Shown one piece after another: positions 32,060 through 40,937 of a stretch of 64,000 nucleotides of DNA. Position numbers and translations under genes: made by a program. The notes under the pieces are model-generated. The model saw only the letters and a program-made list of their open reading frames with translations. It ran no database searches and was not told where the DNA came from. How positions within the stretch are numbered: position 1 is the first letter of the stretch; each line of letters opens with the position of its first letter. Source of the stretch: Paracoccaceae bacterium (lineage in GTDB: Bacteria; Pseudomonadota; Alphaproteobacteria; Rhodobacterales; Rhodobacteraceae); the NCBI GenBank assembly GCA_016744015.1, contig JADGFD010000001.1, positions 310,001-374,000 on the forward strand, written 5' to 3'.

Positions 32060-32761
32060 TTAAATAATCCCGTTTACTCTCATATAAAGCGCAAAGAACC
32101 ACATTACCATGGCCACAAATGTCATCCCTGCAAAAACAGGGTAGATTTGCTTGGTATGATGGGCTTCAGCAATCCCTGCCGAGATAAAATAAACAAAGGG
32201 AATCAAGCTCATCCAATAGGGAGCTTGAGAAACGAAGGTATCTTGCAAAATTGGAAACTGTGTTTCAAGGGACGCAAATAACACGGTTACGAGCGCAAAA
32301 AACAGCCCAAAAGGTGCGGCTACGAGGCTGCCCCAAAACACCCCCGCACGGGTAGATTTCCAGCTACCTGTGCCGCCAAATAGCCGCATAGCAAAGCCCA
32401 ATACGAGCGAAAAGATGTAGACCGACGCCGTGCGCGCAAACAACGCCACCACCAGCCAAATGCCAATTTCAGCGGGCAGCATATTTTTGGCACCAAGGGT
32501 TGGGGCCACCACAGCCTTAAGCGCCCATGACAGGAAAAACACCATGTCAGACAGCAGAATATAAAACAGCAACCGCCCCTCGGACGGGTTTTCATTGATA
32601 ATGCGCCGGGTTGATGCGCGCATATCTTTCCAGGCATCAAAAATACGCATCGCCAAGCCAGAATGCTTGGTTTGATACGTGCCTATTTCGGTGGTGAATT
32701 CTCTATCTTCTAACGTTTCAAGCGGCTCAGTCGAGCCTTCTTCGCTTGCTTCCATGGTCAT
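32060..32761 (-). CDS. YIP1-domain membrane protein (first copy)
   Basis: A 233-residue protein. It has an acidic cytoplasmic N-terminus of about 40 residues ('MTMEASEEGSTEPLETLED'), then 'MRASTRRIINENPSEGRLL' and five hydrophobic segments of the YIP1 type ('LFYILLSDMVFFLSWAL', 'WLVVALFARTASVYIFSLVL', and others). The function in bacteria is unknown. A shorter paralogue lies directly upstream (32781-33350) with the shared phrase pattern 'MRASTRRI.NE.P.E.RLL' versus 'PRASMQRRLDERPGEERLL'. It lies inside the suf operon, between sufD and sufS, which suggests, but does not prove, a link to Fe-S assembly at the membrane. Confidence 0.8.
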   Translation of the reverse strand: MTMEASEEGSTEPLETLEDREFTTEIGTYQTKHSGLAMRIFDAWKDMRASTRRIINENPSEGRLLFYILLSDMVFFLSWALKAVVAPTLGAKNMLPAEIGIWLVVALFARTASVYIFSLVLGFAMRLFGGTGSWKSTRAGVFWGSLVAAPFGLFFALVTVLFASLETQFPILQDTFVSQAPYWMSLIPFVYFISAGIAEAHHTKQIYPVFAGMTFVAMVMWFFALYMRVNGII

Positions 32762-32780
32762 AATTACGTCTCGTCTATTA

Positions 32781-33350
32781 CTATCCGATGATTAATACTC
32801 TGAATACAATAGTTAACGCAAAAACTGTCAAAACTATGGCCATACTTGGGAGATACGGTGATCTAAACCCCTCAGCCACGCTCAAACAGGCACCCCATAC
32901 AAAGGCAAATAGTAAAAACATGCCAACAGGTAATGCTGTGGCCAACCATAGCACAGGAAACAATGATTGCAATATAGTTGACAGTAAAGCGAAGGGTGAA
33001 ACAACAAGTAACGCCCAAAAAAGCGCCAGACGTGCCGAATAGCCGTTGCCGTTGCCACTAAATATTTTAGAGACGATCCGTGATATTGAAGCCACGGCAT
33101 AAAACAACAAGGGCGCAAAAAAGAACGACGCCACAAGATTGGTGACAATAATTCCCGTGCTGCTGATCTCCTCGGAATCTTGCGCAGAAGCGCTTGCAAG
33201 CAAGTTCGGAATGCGCGCCACAAAAAACAACAGGATAGCCACGATAAGGAAGATGAGCAGCCGCTCTTCGCCCGGTCGCTCATCAAGCCGACGCTGCATT
33301 GAGGCGCGCGGGCCTTTATAAGCCCGCAAAATCTCCCCCGCTATGCTCAC
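32781..33350 (-). CDS. YIP1-domain membrane protein (second copy)
   Basis: A 189-residue protein with a short N-terminal cytoplasmic part ('MSIAGEILRAYKGPRASMQR') and five hydrophobic segments. It is a paralogue of the adjacent 233-residue gene. The GTG start at 33350 overlaps the sufD stop codon as GTGA, so translation is coupled to sufD. Low sequence conservation but shared topology and the same 'RxSxxRxxxExPxExRLL' entry motif support a tandem duplication. Its role in the suf operon is unknown. Confidence 0.78.
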   Translation of the reverse strand: MSIAGEILRAYKGPRASMQRRLDERPGEERLLIFLIVAILLFFVARIPNLLASASAQDSEEISSTGIIVTNLVASFFFAPLLFYAVASISRIVSKIFSGNGNGYSARLALFWALLVVSPFALLSTILQSLFPVLWLATALPVGMFLLFAFVWGACLSVAEGFRSPYLPSMAIVLTVFALTIVFRVLIIG

Positions 33351-34633
33351 GTTTTATGCCGCTCCGCCCAGCCTGAAAGCCGTGCCCGAATATCATCGGC
33401 AAGCACCTCGTCCTCGATTTCTTGAATTGCTTCATCCAGAAATGCGATGATCATCATATTTTGCGCCTCTGCCCGCGGCACCCCGCGCGACATCAGGTAA
33501 AACAACGAGTTTTCATCAACCGCGCCGCAGGTGGAGCCATGTGAGCAGGCCACATCATCGGCATAAATCTCCAGCTCTGGTTTGGCGAGGAAATTGCTGT
33601 CGTCGTCTAGCAATAGCCCTTGGCTGATCTGGTAGCCATCGGTTTTTTGCGCATCGGGCTGCACCAAAATTTTCCCTTGGAAAACCCCCGTAGCACCGTT
33701 TTTCAGCACCTTCTTAAACACCTGACGGCTTTCGCAGTTAACGGCGTCATGGGTTATAAAAATCGTGTCATCATGCAGGAAATCACCGTCACCCAAGCAG
33801 GCTCCGGCCACGCTGGCCTTGGTGTCATCGCCATTAATGTCGATCACCACCTCGTTGCGTGTCAACACACCGTTCACCGTCAGCGTAAAGCTCTTGAAAT
33901 GGCTCTCAGCGCCCAAGCGAGCAAAAATAGCCGTGGCCGCAAGGCGCGCGTGGTCCCGCCCTTGTGCGCGCAAATGGTGGAAAGTGCCGCCTTTCGCCAC
34001 GTCTACTTCCATCACCGTATTCAGCCTAGAGGCCCCCGCGCCATTTTCCAAAATGTTCAAGTCCGCGCCGCTTTCAACCCGAACCACATGGTGCAAAACC
34101 GCGTCCGAAGTCGTATTCTCACGGCAATACCGCAAGGCAACCGGCTTAGAAACCTTGCCCGTTGCCCGAATAACGACGCCCTGCCCCGCCAGCGCTGTAT
34201 TCAGCGCCGCAAACGGCCGCTTCACAGGCGATTGGCCATTGCCCTCCAACACGCCAAACACGTCAGACGCCCAGTGGATATCCGCGCTCAGCGCCTCCTC
34301 AAGCGTAGAAATTTCAAGGCCTTCCCCGCTCAAATCGTCAGATTGCTCGGGCGCATAAACCCCATCTACAAACGTAACCAGCAGCTTCTCAACCCCGTCA
34401 AAAACCGGAACTTCCTCAAGCTGCATAATCTCCACATCCGGCGCCTCAGCCGCGTTCAGCGCTGTCGGATTGGTATAACGCCAATACTCGTCCCGCCGAC
34501 CAGCCGCGCCCATACCCAGAGTCCGCTCCCGCGCCGCGTGGCGCGTAGCCTCAGCCCAATCAGACCCTTTGCGCGGCGCGCTATGGCGCGCCAGCAGGGC
34601 CTCAGTGGGGTTGTCAAACTTAGCTTCGCCCAT
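33347..34633 (-). CDS. sufD: Fe-S cluster assembly protein SufD
   Basis: The 428-residue SufBD-family protein partners SufB and SufC in the scaffold complex. The C-terminal beta-helix ends with 'EIYADDVACSHGSTCGAVDENSLFYLMSRGVPRAEA' features, quoted in parts: 'YADDVACSHGSTCGAV' and 'LFYLMSRGVPRAEAQNM'. It overlaps sufC by one base (TAATG) and the following YIP1 gene by four. The N-terminal half is diverged, as is usual for SufD. In the SufBC2D complex the conserved His of the 'CSHGS' loop helps form the nascent cluster. Confidence 0.92.
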   Translation of the reverse strand: MGEAKFDNPTEALLARHSAPRKGSDWAEATRHAARERTLGMGAAGRRDEYWRYTNPTALNAAEAPDVEIMQLEEVPVFDGVEKLLVTFVDGVYAPEQSDDLSGEGLEISTLEEALSADIHWASDVFGVLEGNGQSPVKRPFAALNTALAGQGVVIRATGKVSKPVALRYCRENTTSDAVLHHVVRVESGADLNILENGAGASRLNTVMEVDVAKGGTFHHLRAQGRDHARLAATAIFARLGAESHFKSFTLTVNGVLTRNEVVIDINGDDTKASVAGACLGDGDFLHDDTIFITHDAVNCESRQVFKKVLKNGATGVFQGKILVQPDAQKTDGYQISQGLLLDDDSNFLAKPELEIYADDVACSHGSTCGAVDENSLFYLMSRGVPRAEAQNMMIIAFLDEAIQEIEDEVLADDIRARLSGWAERHKT

Positions 34634-35388
34634 TACGCAACCTCATTCAGCAGGTCAGCATAGCCGTTGTTTTCAACTTCCAACGCCAGTTCCGGCCCAC
34701 CAGATTTAATGATCTTCCCATCGGCCATAATGTGCACGACATCCGGCTTAATATGGTCCAGCAAGCGCTGGTAGTGCGTGATCACAAGAAAAGACCGCTT
34801 GCCATCGCGCAGCGCGTTCACACCTTCTGACACCAGCTTCATCGCGTCCACATCGAGGCCGGAATCCGTCTCGTCCAAAATGCACATCTTTGGCTCCAGC
34901 ATCGCCATTTGCAAAATCTCATTGCGCTTTTTCTCACCACCAGAAAAGCCCACATTCACAGGGCGCTTCAGCATATCCGCATCAATCTTCAGGCTCTTCG
35001 CCTTTGCCCGCACAATCTTCAGGAATTGCGCCGCGTTCAGTTCCTCTTCCCCGCGCATTTTGCGCTGAGAGTTCACCGCCGTGCGCAAAAACGTCATGTT
35101 GCCAACCCCCGGAATTTCCACCGGATACTGAAACGCCAAAAACAGCCCCGCCGCCGCGCGCTCGTCTGGCTCCATGTCCAACAGGTCCGCACCGTCCAGC
35201 AGCACTTCGCCCTCGTCTACCACATAGCCTGATTTACCAGCCGCTACATAAGACATCGTCGATTTACCAGAGCCATTCGGCCCCATAATCGCGTGCACTT
35301 CACCCGGGTTGATCTTCAGGTCCATCCCCTTCAGGATTTGCTTATCTTCATCCTCAAGCGAGGCCTTCAGGTTTTTGATTTCAAACAT
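34633..35388 (-). CDS. sufC: Fe-S cluster assembly ATPase SufC
   Basis: A 251-residue ABC-type ATPase. Walker A 'IMGPNGSGKSTMSYVAAG', Q-loop 'LFLAFQYPVEIPGVGN', signature 'NVGFSGGEKKRNEILQMA', Walker B 'PKMCILDETDSGLDVDA' and the H-loop 'FLVITHYQRLLDHI' are intact. SufC dimerises within SufBC2D and drives conformational change during cluster assembly. It is a soluble protein despite the ABC fold. It is placed between a small membrane protein gene and sufD in the leftward operon. Confidence 0.95.
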   Translation of the reverse strand: MFEIKNLKASLEDEDKQILKGMDLKINPGEVHAIMGPNGSGKSTMSYVAAGKSGYVVDEGEVLLDGADLLDMEPDERAAAGLFLAFQYPVEIPGVGNMTFLRTAVNSQRKMRGEEELNAAQFLKIVRAKAKSLKIDADMLKRPVNVGFSGGEKKRNEILQMAMLEPKMCILDETDSGLDVDAMKLVSEGVNALRDGKRSFLVITHYQRLLDHIKPDVVHIMADGKIIKSGGPELALEVENNGYADLLNEVA

Positions 35389-35402
35389 TTATTTATTCCT
35401 TT

Positions 35403-35714
35403 TTATTCGTTCAGCGCAGTTTTTTTGCGGTCGTTGATTAGCATTTTTCCGATCTTCGCAGCGACAACAAGCGCTTTTCTTTTTTCTATTCGTTTGATGA
35501 TGTGAAGTGTCAGCAAAGATAAACTCATCGACACCGCAAACGAAATCACCAATACCAATTCGATACCTATGATATCGCCAAAGAGAAAACCAATTCCGAA
35601 ACTCAATCCGATCCAACAGCCGATCAAAACACTCAAAAATACGACCGTTTTCCAACTAAAAATAACGGTCTTAAGCGGCGGCCTATAAAGAGGTGGATTT
35701 ATGCGTCTTCTCAC
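35403..35714 (-). CDS. Small two-TM protein between sufB and sufC
   Basis: A 103-residue protein with a basic N-terminus ('MRRRINPPLYRPPLK'), two hydrophobic segments ('VVFLSVLIGCWIGLSFGIGF' region and 'LVLVISFAVSMSLSLLTLHI') and a basic tail with 'KRIEKRKALVVAAKIGK'. No known family is recognised. It starts three bases after sufB and ends 14 bases before sufC, so it is surely co-transcribed. Its position is one where Rhodobacterales suf operons, from memory, often have an unnamed gene. It looks AT-rich compared with sufB and sufC. Confidence 0.7.
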   Translation of the reverse strand: MRRRINPPLYRPPLKTVIFSWKTVVFLSVLIGCWIGLSFGIGFLFGDIIGIELVLVISFAVSMSLSLLTLHIIKRIEKRKALVVAAKIGKMLINDRKKTALNE

Positions 35715-35717
35715 GTC

Positions 35718-37226
35718 TTATCCCACGCTCCCCTCAAGTGAAATCGCCACAAGCTTCTGTGCTTCCATCGCAAATTCCATTGGCAGGGATTGCAGCACTT
35801 CCTTGGCAAAACCGTTCACGATCAAGGCCACAGCCTCTTCCTCGCCCATGCCGCGCTGGCGGCAATAGAAGAGCTGCTCATCATCCACCTTGCTGGTGGT
35901 AGCTTCGTGCTCTATCCGGCTGGAATTGTTGCGACATTCCATATACGGCACCGTGTGCGCCCCGCATTTATCGCCGATTAGTAGGCTGTCACACTGGGTG
36001 TAGTTCCGGCTGTCTTTGGCCTTCGGGTGCATCGAAACCAGCCCGCGATAGGTGTTCTGCGCTTTACCCGCTGAAATACCCTTAGACACAATCCGCGACT
36101 TGGTGCGCTTACCCAAATGCACCATTTTGGTGCCGGTATCCGCCTGCTGCATGTTGTTGGCAATCGCGATCGAATAAAACTCGCCCTGAGAGTCATCCCC
36201 GCGCAAAATGCAGCTTGGGTATTTCCACGTAACGGCGCTACCGGTTTCAACCTGCGTCCACATCACCTTGGCGCGGTCACCACGGCAATCAGCCCGCTTG
36301 GTCACAAAATTATAAATCCCGCCCACGCCGTTTTCATCACCCGGATACCAGTTTTGCACCGTCGAATACTTGATGTCCGCATCTTCCTGGATAACCAACT
36401 CCACCACCGCGGCGTGCAGCTGGTTTTCATCCCGCATCGGCGCCGTGCAGCCTTCCAAATAGCTCACCTGCGCGCCTTTTTCCGCCACAATCAGCGTCCG
36501 CTCAAACTGGCCGGTATTTTCAGCATTAATCCGGAAATAGGTGCTCAGCTCCATCGGGCATTTCACGCCTTCCGGGATATAAACAAACGAGCCGTCCGAG
36601 AACACCGCGCTATTCAACGTGGCATAAAAATTATCGGTCGGCGGCACCACGGTGCCTAGGTATTTTTTTACCAGCTCAGGGTGGTCCTTAATCGCCTCGG
36701 AGATCGAGCAAAAAATCACGCCCGCCGCTGCCAGTTCTTTCTGAAAAGTCGTGCCCACAGACACAGAATCAAACACCGCATCCACCGCAACCTTGCGGCC
36801 CTCTTCAGCGCCCTCAACGCCAGCCAGCAGCGCTTGCTCTGCCAAAGGGATACCCAGCTTATTGTATGTTTCCAAAAGCTTAGGGTCAACTTCGTCAAGG
36901 CTTTTGGGCTTTTCTACCATGCTTTTCGGGCGGGCATAATAATAGATATCCTGAAAATCAATTTCAGGATAATTTACCATTGCCCAGTCCGGCTCCACCA
37001 TCTTTTCCCAGCGGCGAAAGGCATCCAGCCGCCATTCCAGCATCCATGCTGGCTCATCATTCTTCTCTGATATCAGCCGCACGATGTCCTCATTCACGCC
37101 CTTGGGCGCATATTCCATCTCGATATCGGTCTCAAAGCCATATTTATACTTCTCGCCAACCGTTTTCACCGCATCAACGGTTTCCGCGTCAACGCCTTCT
37201 TTGGCGATGCTTTCTTGCGTAGACAT
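35718..37226 (-). CDS. sufB: Fe-S cluster assembly protein SufB
   Basis: A 502-residue scaffold protein of the SufBCD complex. The long C-terminal beta-helix includes '[20 protein letters not shown]', '[20 protein letters not shown]' and '[20 protein letters not shown]'. The cysteine in '[19 protein letters not shown]' is the conserved one proposed to hold sulfur or the cluster. It is preceded directly by the IscS-like gene with no spacer. Length is normal for alphaproteobacterial SufB. Confidence 0.95.
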   Translation of the reverse strand: MSTQESIAKEGVDAETVDAVKTVGEKYKYGFETDIEMEYAPKGVNEDIVRLISEKNDEPAWMLEWRLDAFRRWEKMVEPDWAMVNYPEIDFQDIYYYARPKSMVEKPKSLDEVDPKLLETYNKLGIPLAEQALLAGVEGAEEGRKVAVDAVFDSVSVGTTFQKELAAAGVIFCSISEAIKDHPELVKKYLGTVVPPTDNFYATLNSAVFSDGSFVYIPEGVKCPMELSTYFRINAENTGQFERTLIVAEKGAQVSYLEGCTAPMRDENQLHAAVVELVIQEDADIKYSTVQNWYPGDENGVGGIYNFVTKRADCRGDRAKVMWTQVETGSAVTWKYPSCILRGDDSQGEFYSIAIANNMQQADTGTKMVHLGKRTKSRIVSKGISAGKAQNTYRGLVSMHPKAKDSRNYTQCDSLLIGDKCGAHTVPYMECRNNSSRIEHEATTSKVDDEQLFYCRQRGMGEEEAVALIVNGFAKEVLQSLPMEFAMEAQKLVAISLEGSVG

Positions 37227-38246
37227 TTATTTCCCCTTTTGCCGCGCCTTATAGCGCTTGTATTCCTTCAGCCACGCATCCGCGAAGCTGTCTAGTTCTG
37301 CTGCCGTGGTGCTTGGGCCAATGCTGACCCGTATCGCACTTCCCGCTGTTATCTCATCATACCCCATCGCCCTTAACACCCGAGACGCCTTAACCTTGCC
37401 ACTTGAGCAAGCCGATCCCGCTGACACAGCAAACCCCGCCAAATCCATCTGCATCACCTGCGTTTCCGCTTTCCAGCCCTTTACGGCAAAATAACTCGTG
37501 TTCGGTAGCCTAGGCACATCTTTGCCAAATATGATCAATTCAGGCACCTCATTCAAGAGCCGCGCCTCAAATACATTACGATTTTTCTCGACTATTTGCC
37601 ACACCCCGTTGGCGAGGTCTTTAGCCGCAGCCTCAGCCGCCGCCCCCATGCCCGCAATGCCCACCACATTTTCCGTGCCAGAGCGCCGCCCCATCTCCTG
37701 CCCGCCGCCCTTTAGCGCGGCCACAAGCTCAATACCCTGCTTAACAATCAACGCCCCCGCGCCCTTTGGCCCGCCAAATTTATGCGACGAAATAATAGCG
37801 CGTTCAACGCCTGACCAGGCAAAACTGTAGGGGATCTTGCCAAACGCTTGCACAACATCGCTAAAGCCAGTGCCTTGCACGACCTCATAAATTTCGCCAG
37901 TTTCATTATTCGCCAACTGCTGCGCCACCTTCGCAATAGCGCGCGTTTCATCACCTGTCCAAACGGATACACAGTTATGCTCAAGTTCAGAGCCAAAATA
38001 GCCATGCCCAGCCAGTGCAAGCGCCGAAGCTTCCGTCGCACTGCTGGTAAATACGATATCAGCCCCCGAAGCGCCCACGGCCTCCGCCACCTGCCCCCGC
38101 GCCTTCTCCACAATCGCCTTGGCTGCCCGCCCTTCGGTATGCACACTCGAAGGATTCCCAAAGCAATCCATCGCCGACAGCATCGCCGCCCGCGCTTCTG
38201 GCCTAAGCGGCGCAGTTGCATTCCAGTCTAGGTAGACTCGTTTCAT
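37227..38246 (-). CDS. Cysteine desulfurase, short NifS/IscS-like
   Basis: This class V PLP enzyme has 339 residues, about 50 fewer than typical IscS. The PLP lysine is Lys156 in 'AIISSHKFGGPKGAGAL', and the catalytic Cys280 is in 'VSAGSACSSGKVKAS', as in group I enzymes. The entry motif is 'YLDWNATAPLRPEAR' rather than 'YLDNNATT'. Residues seem to be missing in the region between 'SATEASALAL' and 'LANNETGEIYEV', so the enzyme is compact. The gene overlaps iscR by ATGA and abuts sufB; together with sufS the operon holds two different desulfurases. Confidence 0.88.
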   Translation of the reverse strand: MKRVYLDWNATAPLRPEARAAMLSAMDCFGNPSSVHTEGRAAKAIVEKARGQVAEAVGASGADIVFTSSATEASALALAGHGYFGSELEHNCVSVWTGDETRAIAKVAQQLANNETGEIYEVVQGTGFSDVVQAFGKIPYSFAWSGVERAIISSHKFGGPKGAGALIVKQGIELVAALKGGGQEMGRRSGTENVVGIAGMGAAAEAAAKDLANGVWQIVEKNRNVFEARLLNEVPELIIFGKDVPRLPNTSYFAVKGWKAETQVMQMDLAGFAVSAGSACSSGKVKASRVLRAMGYDEITAGSAIRVSIGPSTTAAELDSFADAWLKEYKRYKARQKGK

Positions 38247-38737
38247 TTCTGCTCGCCGCCACGCGCTTCTGAGCGAAAATCTTCGTCAACCACGTCAATA
38301 AAGCTCGGCACCGCGGCACAGGGTGCCATCGCATCACTTGCAATGTCACACAGCCGGGTTTGGTGCAAAAACACATACACATGTGCCGAAAGCTGCTCCC
38401 ACAGTTTATCCGTTAACTGCTGCGCATGGGTTCCCGCCTGTGCGCCGCTCACCCCCGCGCCCCGCGTCATCGCATCCATGTTTTCATCTACCGCGCCGAG
38501 AATTTCCGCGATCCGAATACTCTCACAGGACCGCGCGAGGCGATACCCGCCCCCCGGCCCGCGCACCGATTCCACAATGCCCGCCCGCCGCAGCTTCACA
38601 AAAAGCTGCTCAAGGTAGGCCAGCGAAATATCCTGCCGCTCTGAAATTTCTGAAAGCGAAACCAGCTCATCATCGCCGGCATTGGCCAAATCCGTAAGCG
38701 CAATCATCGCATACCGGCCTTTTGTGCTGAGTTTCAT
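38243..38737 (-). CDS. iscR: Rrf2-family regulator IscR
   Basis: A 164-residue winged-helix regulator that heads the suf operon. 'MKLSTKGRYAMIALTDLA' and 'ISLAYLEQLFVKLRRAGIVE', 'GPGGGYRLARS' form the DNA-binding domain. The three cysteines that hold the [2Fe-2S] cluster in E. coli IscR (positions 92, 98, 104) are absent; this stretch reads 'TRGAGVSGAQAGTHAQQL'. Only Cys71, Cys130 and Cys140 occur elsewhere. From memory other Rhodobacterales IscR proteins show the same loss and use different ligation. The start at 38737 follows GGGGGA; ten extra codons upstream are not family-like. Confidence 0.9.
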   Translation of the reverse strand: MKLSTKGRYAMIALTDLANAGDDELVSLSEISERQDISLAYLEQLFVKLRRAGIVESVRGPGGGYRLARSCESIRIAEILGAVDENMDAMTRGAGVSGAQAGTHAQQLTDKLWEQLSAHVYVFLHQTRLCDIASDAMAPCAAVPSFIDVVDEDFRSEARGGEQK

Positions 38738-38890
38738 GCCCATTCCCCCATGTCGCGGTTGACGCAAGCGCCGTTAAAACTTAACTACGCTTGAGACGCG
38801 GGAAATCCCCGCCTTGTTCAAAGTCTTTTAAAAAACCCGAGTGAAAAGGTCAAACTTTAACGCACGGGTTAAACACGCGGAGAAATATAT

Positions 38891-39541
38891 ATGCCCGAGG
38901 TTATTTTCCCTGGTCCAGAAGGGCGGCTTGAGGGCCGTTACCATCCGCAAAAAGCCAAAGATGCGCCGATTGCGATCATCCTGCATCCGCACCCTGAAAT
39001 GGGCGGCACGATGAACAATAAGGTGGTCTACAATCTGCACTACAAATTTTTTGAAATGGGCTTCACGTGCTTACGATTCAACTTCCGCGGCGTGGGCCGC
39101 TCACAAGGCGAGTTTGACCAAGGCATAGGCGAGCTGTCAGACGCCGCCTCAGCATTGGATTACCTGCAAGCCATGAACCCCAGCGCCAAGTTCTGCTGGG
39201 TCGCCGGCTTTTCCTTTGGCGCATGGATCGGCATGCAGCTCCTCATGCGCCGCCCCGAAATCACCGGTTTCATCTCCGCTTCGCCCCCCGCCAATATCAA
39301 TGATTTCACCTTCCTCGCGCCCTGCCCGGCCTCGGGCCTCATCATTAATGGCTCAGCCGACCGCGTAGTGCCGCCTTCATCTGTGGTTGACCTTTCCGAC
39401 AAGCTCAAAGAGCAAAAAGGCATCACCATCACCCATAAAGAAATCGAAGGCGCAGGCCACTTTTTTGACCCGGGGATGGACGAAATGCTTGGCAACGTAG
39501 ATGAATACGTGCGCCGTCGGATGACAGAAACCACCCGCTAA
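38891..39541 (+). CDS. Alpha/beta hydrolase (dienelactone hydrolase-like)
   Basis: A 216-residue single-domain hydrolase. '[17 protein letters not shown]' supplies the oxyanion-hole region, '[15 protein letters not shown]' is conserved in the family, the nucleophile elbow is '[12 protein letters not shown]' (G-F-S-F-G), the acid lies in '[13 protein letters not shown]', and the His in '[11 protein letters not shown]'. The family is common in alphaproteobacteria with unknown substrate. It is divergent from iscR, with 153 bp between. The ATG follows a weak GGAG (CGCGGAGAAATATAT). Confidence 0.85.
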   Translation: MPEVIFPGPEGRLEGRYHPQKAKDAPIAIILHPHPEMGGTMNNKVVYNLHYKFFEMGFTCLRFNFRGVGRSQGEFDQGIGELSDAASALDYLQAMNPSAKFCWVAGFSFGAWIGMQLLMRRPEITGFISASPPANINDFTFLAPCPASGLIINGSADRVVPPSSVVDLSDKLKEQKGITITHKEIEGAGHFFDPGMDEMLGNVDEYVRRRMTETTR

Positions 39542-39574
39542 TTCCAAATATCCTAGGGGGGTGGCGCAGCCAAC

Positions 39575-39591
39575 GGGGGATGAAATCCCCC
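39575..39591 (+). other. Hairpin in the tyrS leader
   Basis: GGGGGAT-GAA-ATCCCCC, a perfect seven-base-pair stem, lies 42 bases before the tyrS ATG. No T-tract follows. It could be the 3' hairpin of the hydrolase transcript or an mRNA leader element; nothing resembling a T-box is present. Confidence 0.4.
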
Positions 39592-39633
39592 TCCGCCCTC
39601 ACCCCAATCCAAAACCGAACTGAAAGCGACCAA

Positions 39634-40884
39634 ATGACCTATAAACCCAAATCCGAGTTTCTGCATATCATGCAGTCCCGCGGGTTCATGTCCGATTGCA
39701 CCGACCTTGAGGGGCTTGATGAAGCACTGATTGCGGGCGTCGTGCCGGGGTATATCGGCTTTGATGCGACGGCGGACAGCCTGCATGTTGGCTCGCTGAT
39801 CCAGATCATGATGCTGCGCTGGCTGCAAAAAACCGGGCATAAGCCGATCACGCTTATGGGCGGCGGCACGACCAAAATCGGCGACCCGTCCGGCAAAGAC
39901 GAATCTCGCCCGCAGCTCACCACCGAGAAAATTAACGAAAACATCGCGGGTATCCGTAAGGTTTTTAGCAAGTATCTTGAGTTTGGCGATGGCGAAACCG
40001 ATGCCGTGCAGCCCAACAATGCTGATTGGCTAGAGCAGCTCAACTACATTGATTTCCTGCGCGATTATGGCCGCCATTTCACCATTAACCGGATGCTAAG
40101 CTTTGATAGCGTTAAGCTTCGGCTTGACCGTGAGCAGCCGCTGACCTTCCTTGAGTTCAACTACATGCTCTTGCAAGCCTATGATTTCATGGAGCTAAAC
40201 AACCGCTTTGGCTGTATGCTCCAGCTCGGTGGCTCTGATCAATGGGGCAATATCGTAAACGGGGTGGACCTCACACGCCGCATTAATCGCACGTCGGTTT
40301 TTGGCCTCACTACGCCCTTGCTCACTAAGGCTGATGGCTCCAAAATGGGCAAATCAGCCGCGGGCGCGATTTGGCTGAATGAGGACCGCCTGAGCGCCTA
40401 TGAGTTCTGGCAATTCTGGCGCAACACGTTGGATGCCGATGTCGGAAAATTCCTCAAGCTCTTTACCGAGCTGCCGCTAGACGAGTGCGAACGCCTCGCC
40501 GCGCTTGAGGGTGCCGAGATTAACGATGCCAAAATTGCGCTGGCCAATGCCGCCACGGCCATGGCTCATGGTGAGGCCGCCGCACAAGCCGCCGAAGCCA
40601 CCGCCCGCGAGGTTTTTGAAAAAGGCGGCGTGGGGGATGACCTGCCCACCATCACGCTTTCCAGCGAAGATATCGGCGATGGAATCAGCCTCGTGCAGCT
40701 TTTTGTAAAATCCGGCCTGTCCAAATCAGGCAAAGACGCTAAACGGCTTATTGCCGAGGGCGGTGCCAAACTGAATGATGAAGCGGTGAAGGAATCTGGG
40801 CGGATGGTCTCGGCCATTGAAATTGCCGCCACCATTAAGCTTTCAGCAGGCAAAAAACGCCATGCTTTGGTGAAAATCGACTAA
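39634..40884 (+). CDS. tyrS: Tyrosyl-tRNA synthetase
   Basis: A 416-residue class I aminoacyl-tRNA synthetase. The HIGH motif appears as '[18 protein letters not shown]', and the KMSKS loop as '[17 protein letters not shown]'. '[13 protein letters not shown]' and '[17 protein letters not shown]' are tyrosine-specific blocks. The C-terminal S4 RNA-binding domain is '[17 protein letters not shown]' onwards. ATG at 39634 was chosen because the 18 codons upstream show no family likeness; the ribosome-binding site is weak. A hairpin follows 20 bases after the stop. Confidence 0.94.
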   Translation: MTYKPKSEFLHIMQSRGFMSDCTDLEGLDEALIAGVVPGYIGFDATADSLHVGSLIQIMMLRWLQKTGHKPITLMGGGTTKIGDPSGKDESRPQLTTEKINENIAGIRKVFSKYLEFGDGETDAVQPNNADWLEQLNYIDFLRDYGRHFTINRMLSFDSVKLRLDREQPLTFLEFNYMLLQAYDFMELNNRFGCMLQLGGSDQWGNIVNGVDLTRRINRTSVFGLTTPLLTKADGSKMGKSAAGAIWLNEDRLSAYEFWQFWRNTLDADVGKFLKLFTELPLDECERLAALEGAEINDAKIALANAATAMAHGEAAAQAAEATAREVFEKGGVGDDLPTITLSSEDIGDGISLVQLFVKSGLSKSGKDAKRLIAEGGAKLNDEAVKESGRMVSAIEIAATIKLSAGKKRHALVKID

Positions 40885-40903
40885 CATTCAACAAAAACAA
40901 TGT

Positions 40904-40929
40904 GTCGCACTTGCCTTTGCCAGTGCGAC
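40904..40929 (+). terminator. Hairpin after tyrS
   Basis: GTCGCACT and AGTGCGAC pair perfectly around TGCCTTTGCC. Only CCTTAAATATG follows, so there is no T-tract. It separates tyrS from the permease gene and may be a weak terminator or a processing signal. Confidence 0.45.
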
Positions 40930-40937
40930 CCTTAAAT

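Noticed and set aside
38738-38890. An iron-responsive (Iron-Rhodo/IscR) box in the iscR promoter
   Set aside because: Palindromic GCGGGGATTTCCCGC and TTAAGTTTTAACGG are present, but I could not match a known box with confidence.
39542-39633. A T-box-like leader in front of tyrS
   Set aside because: Only a seven-base-pair hairpin is present; no specifier loop or antiterminator, and T-boxes are not expected here.
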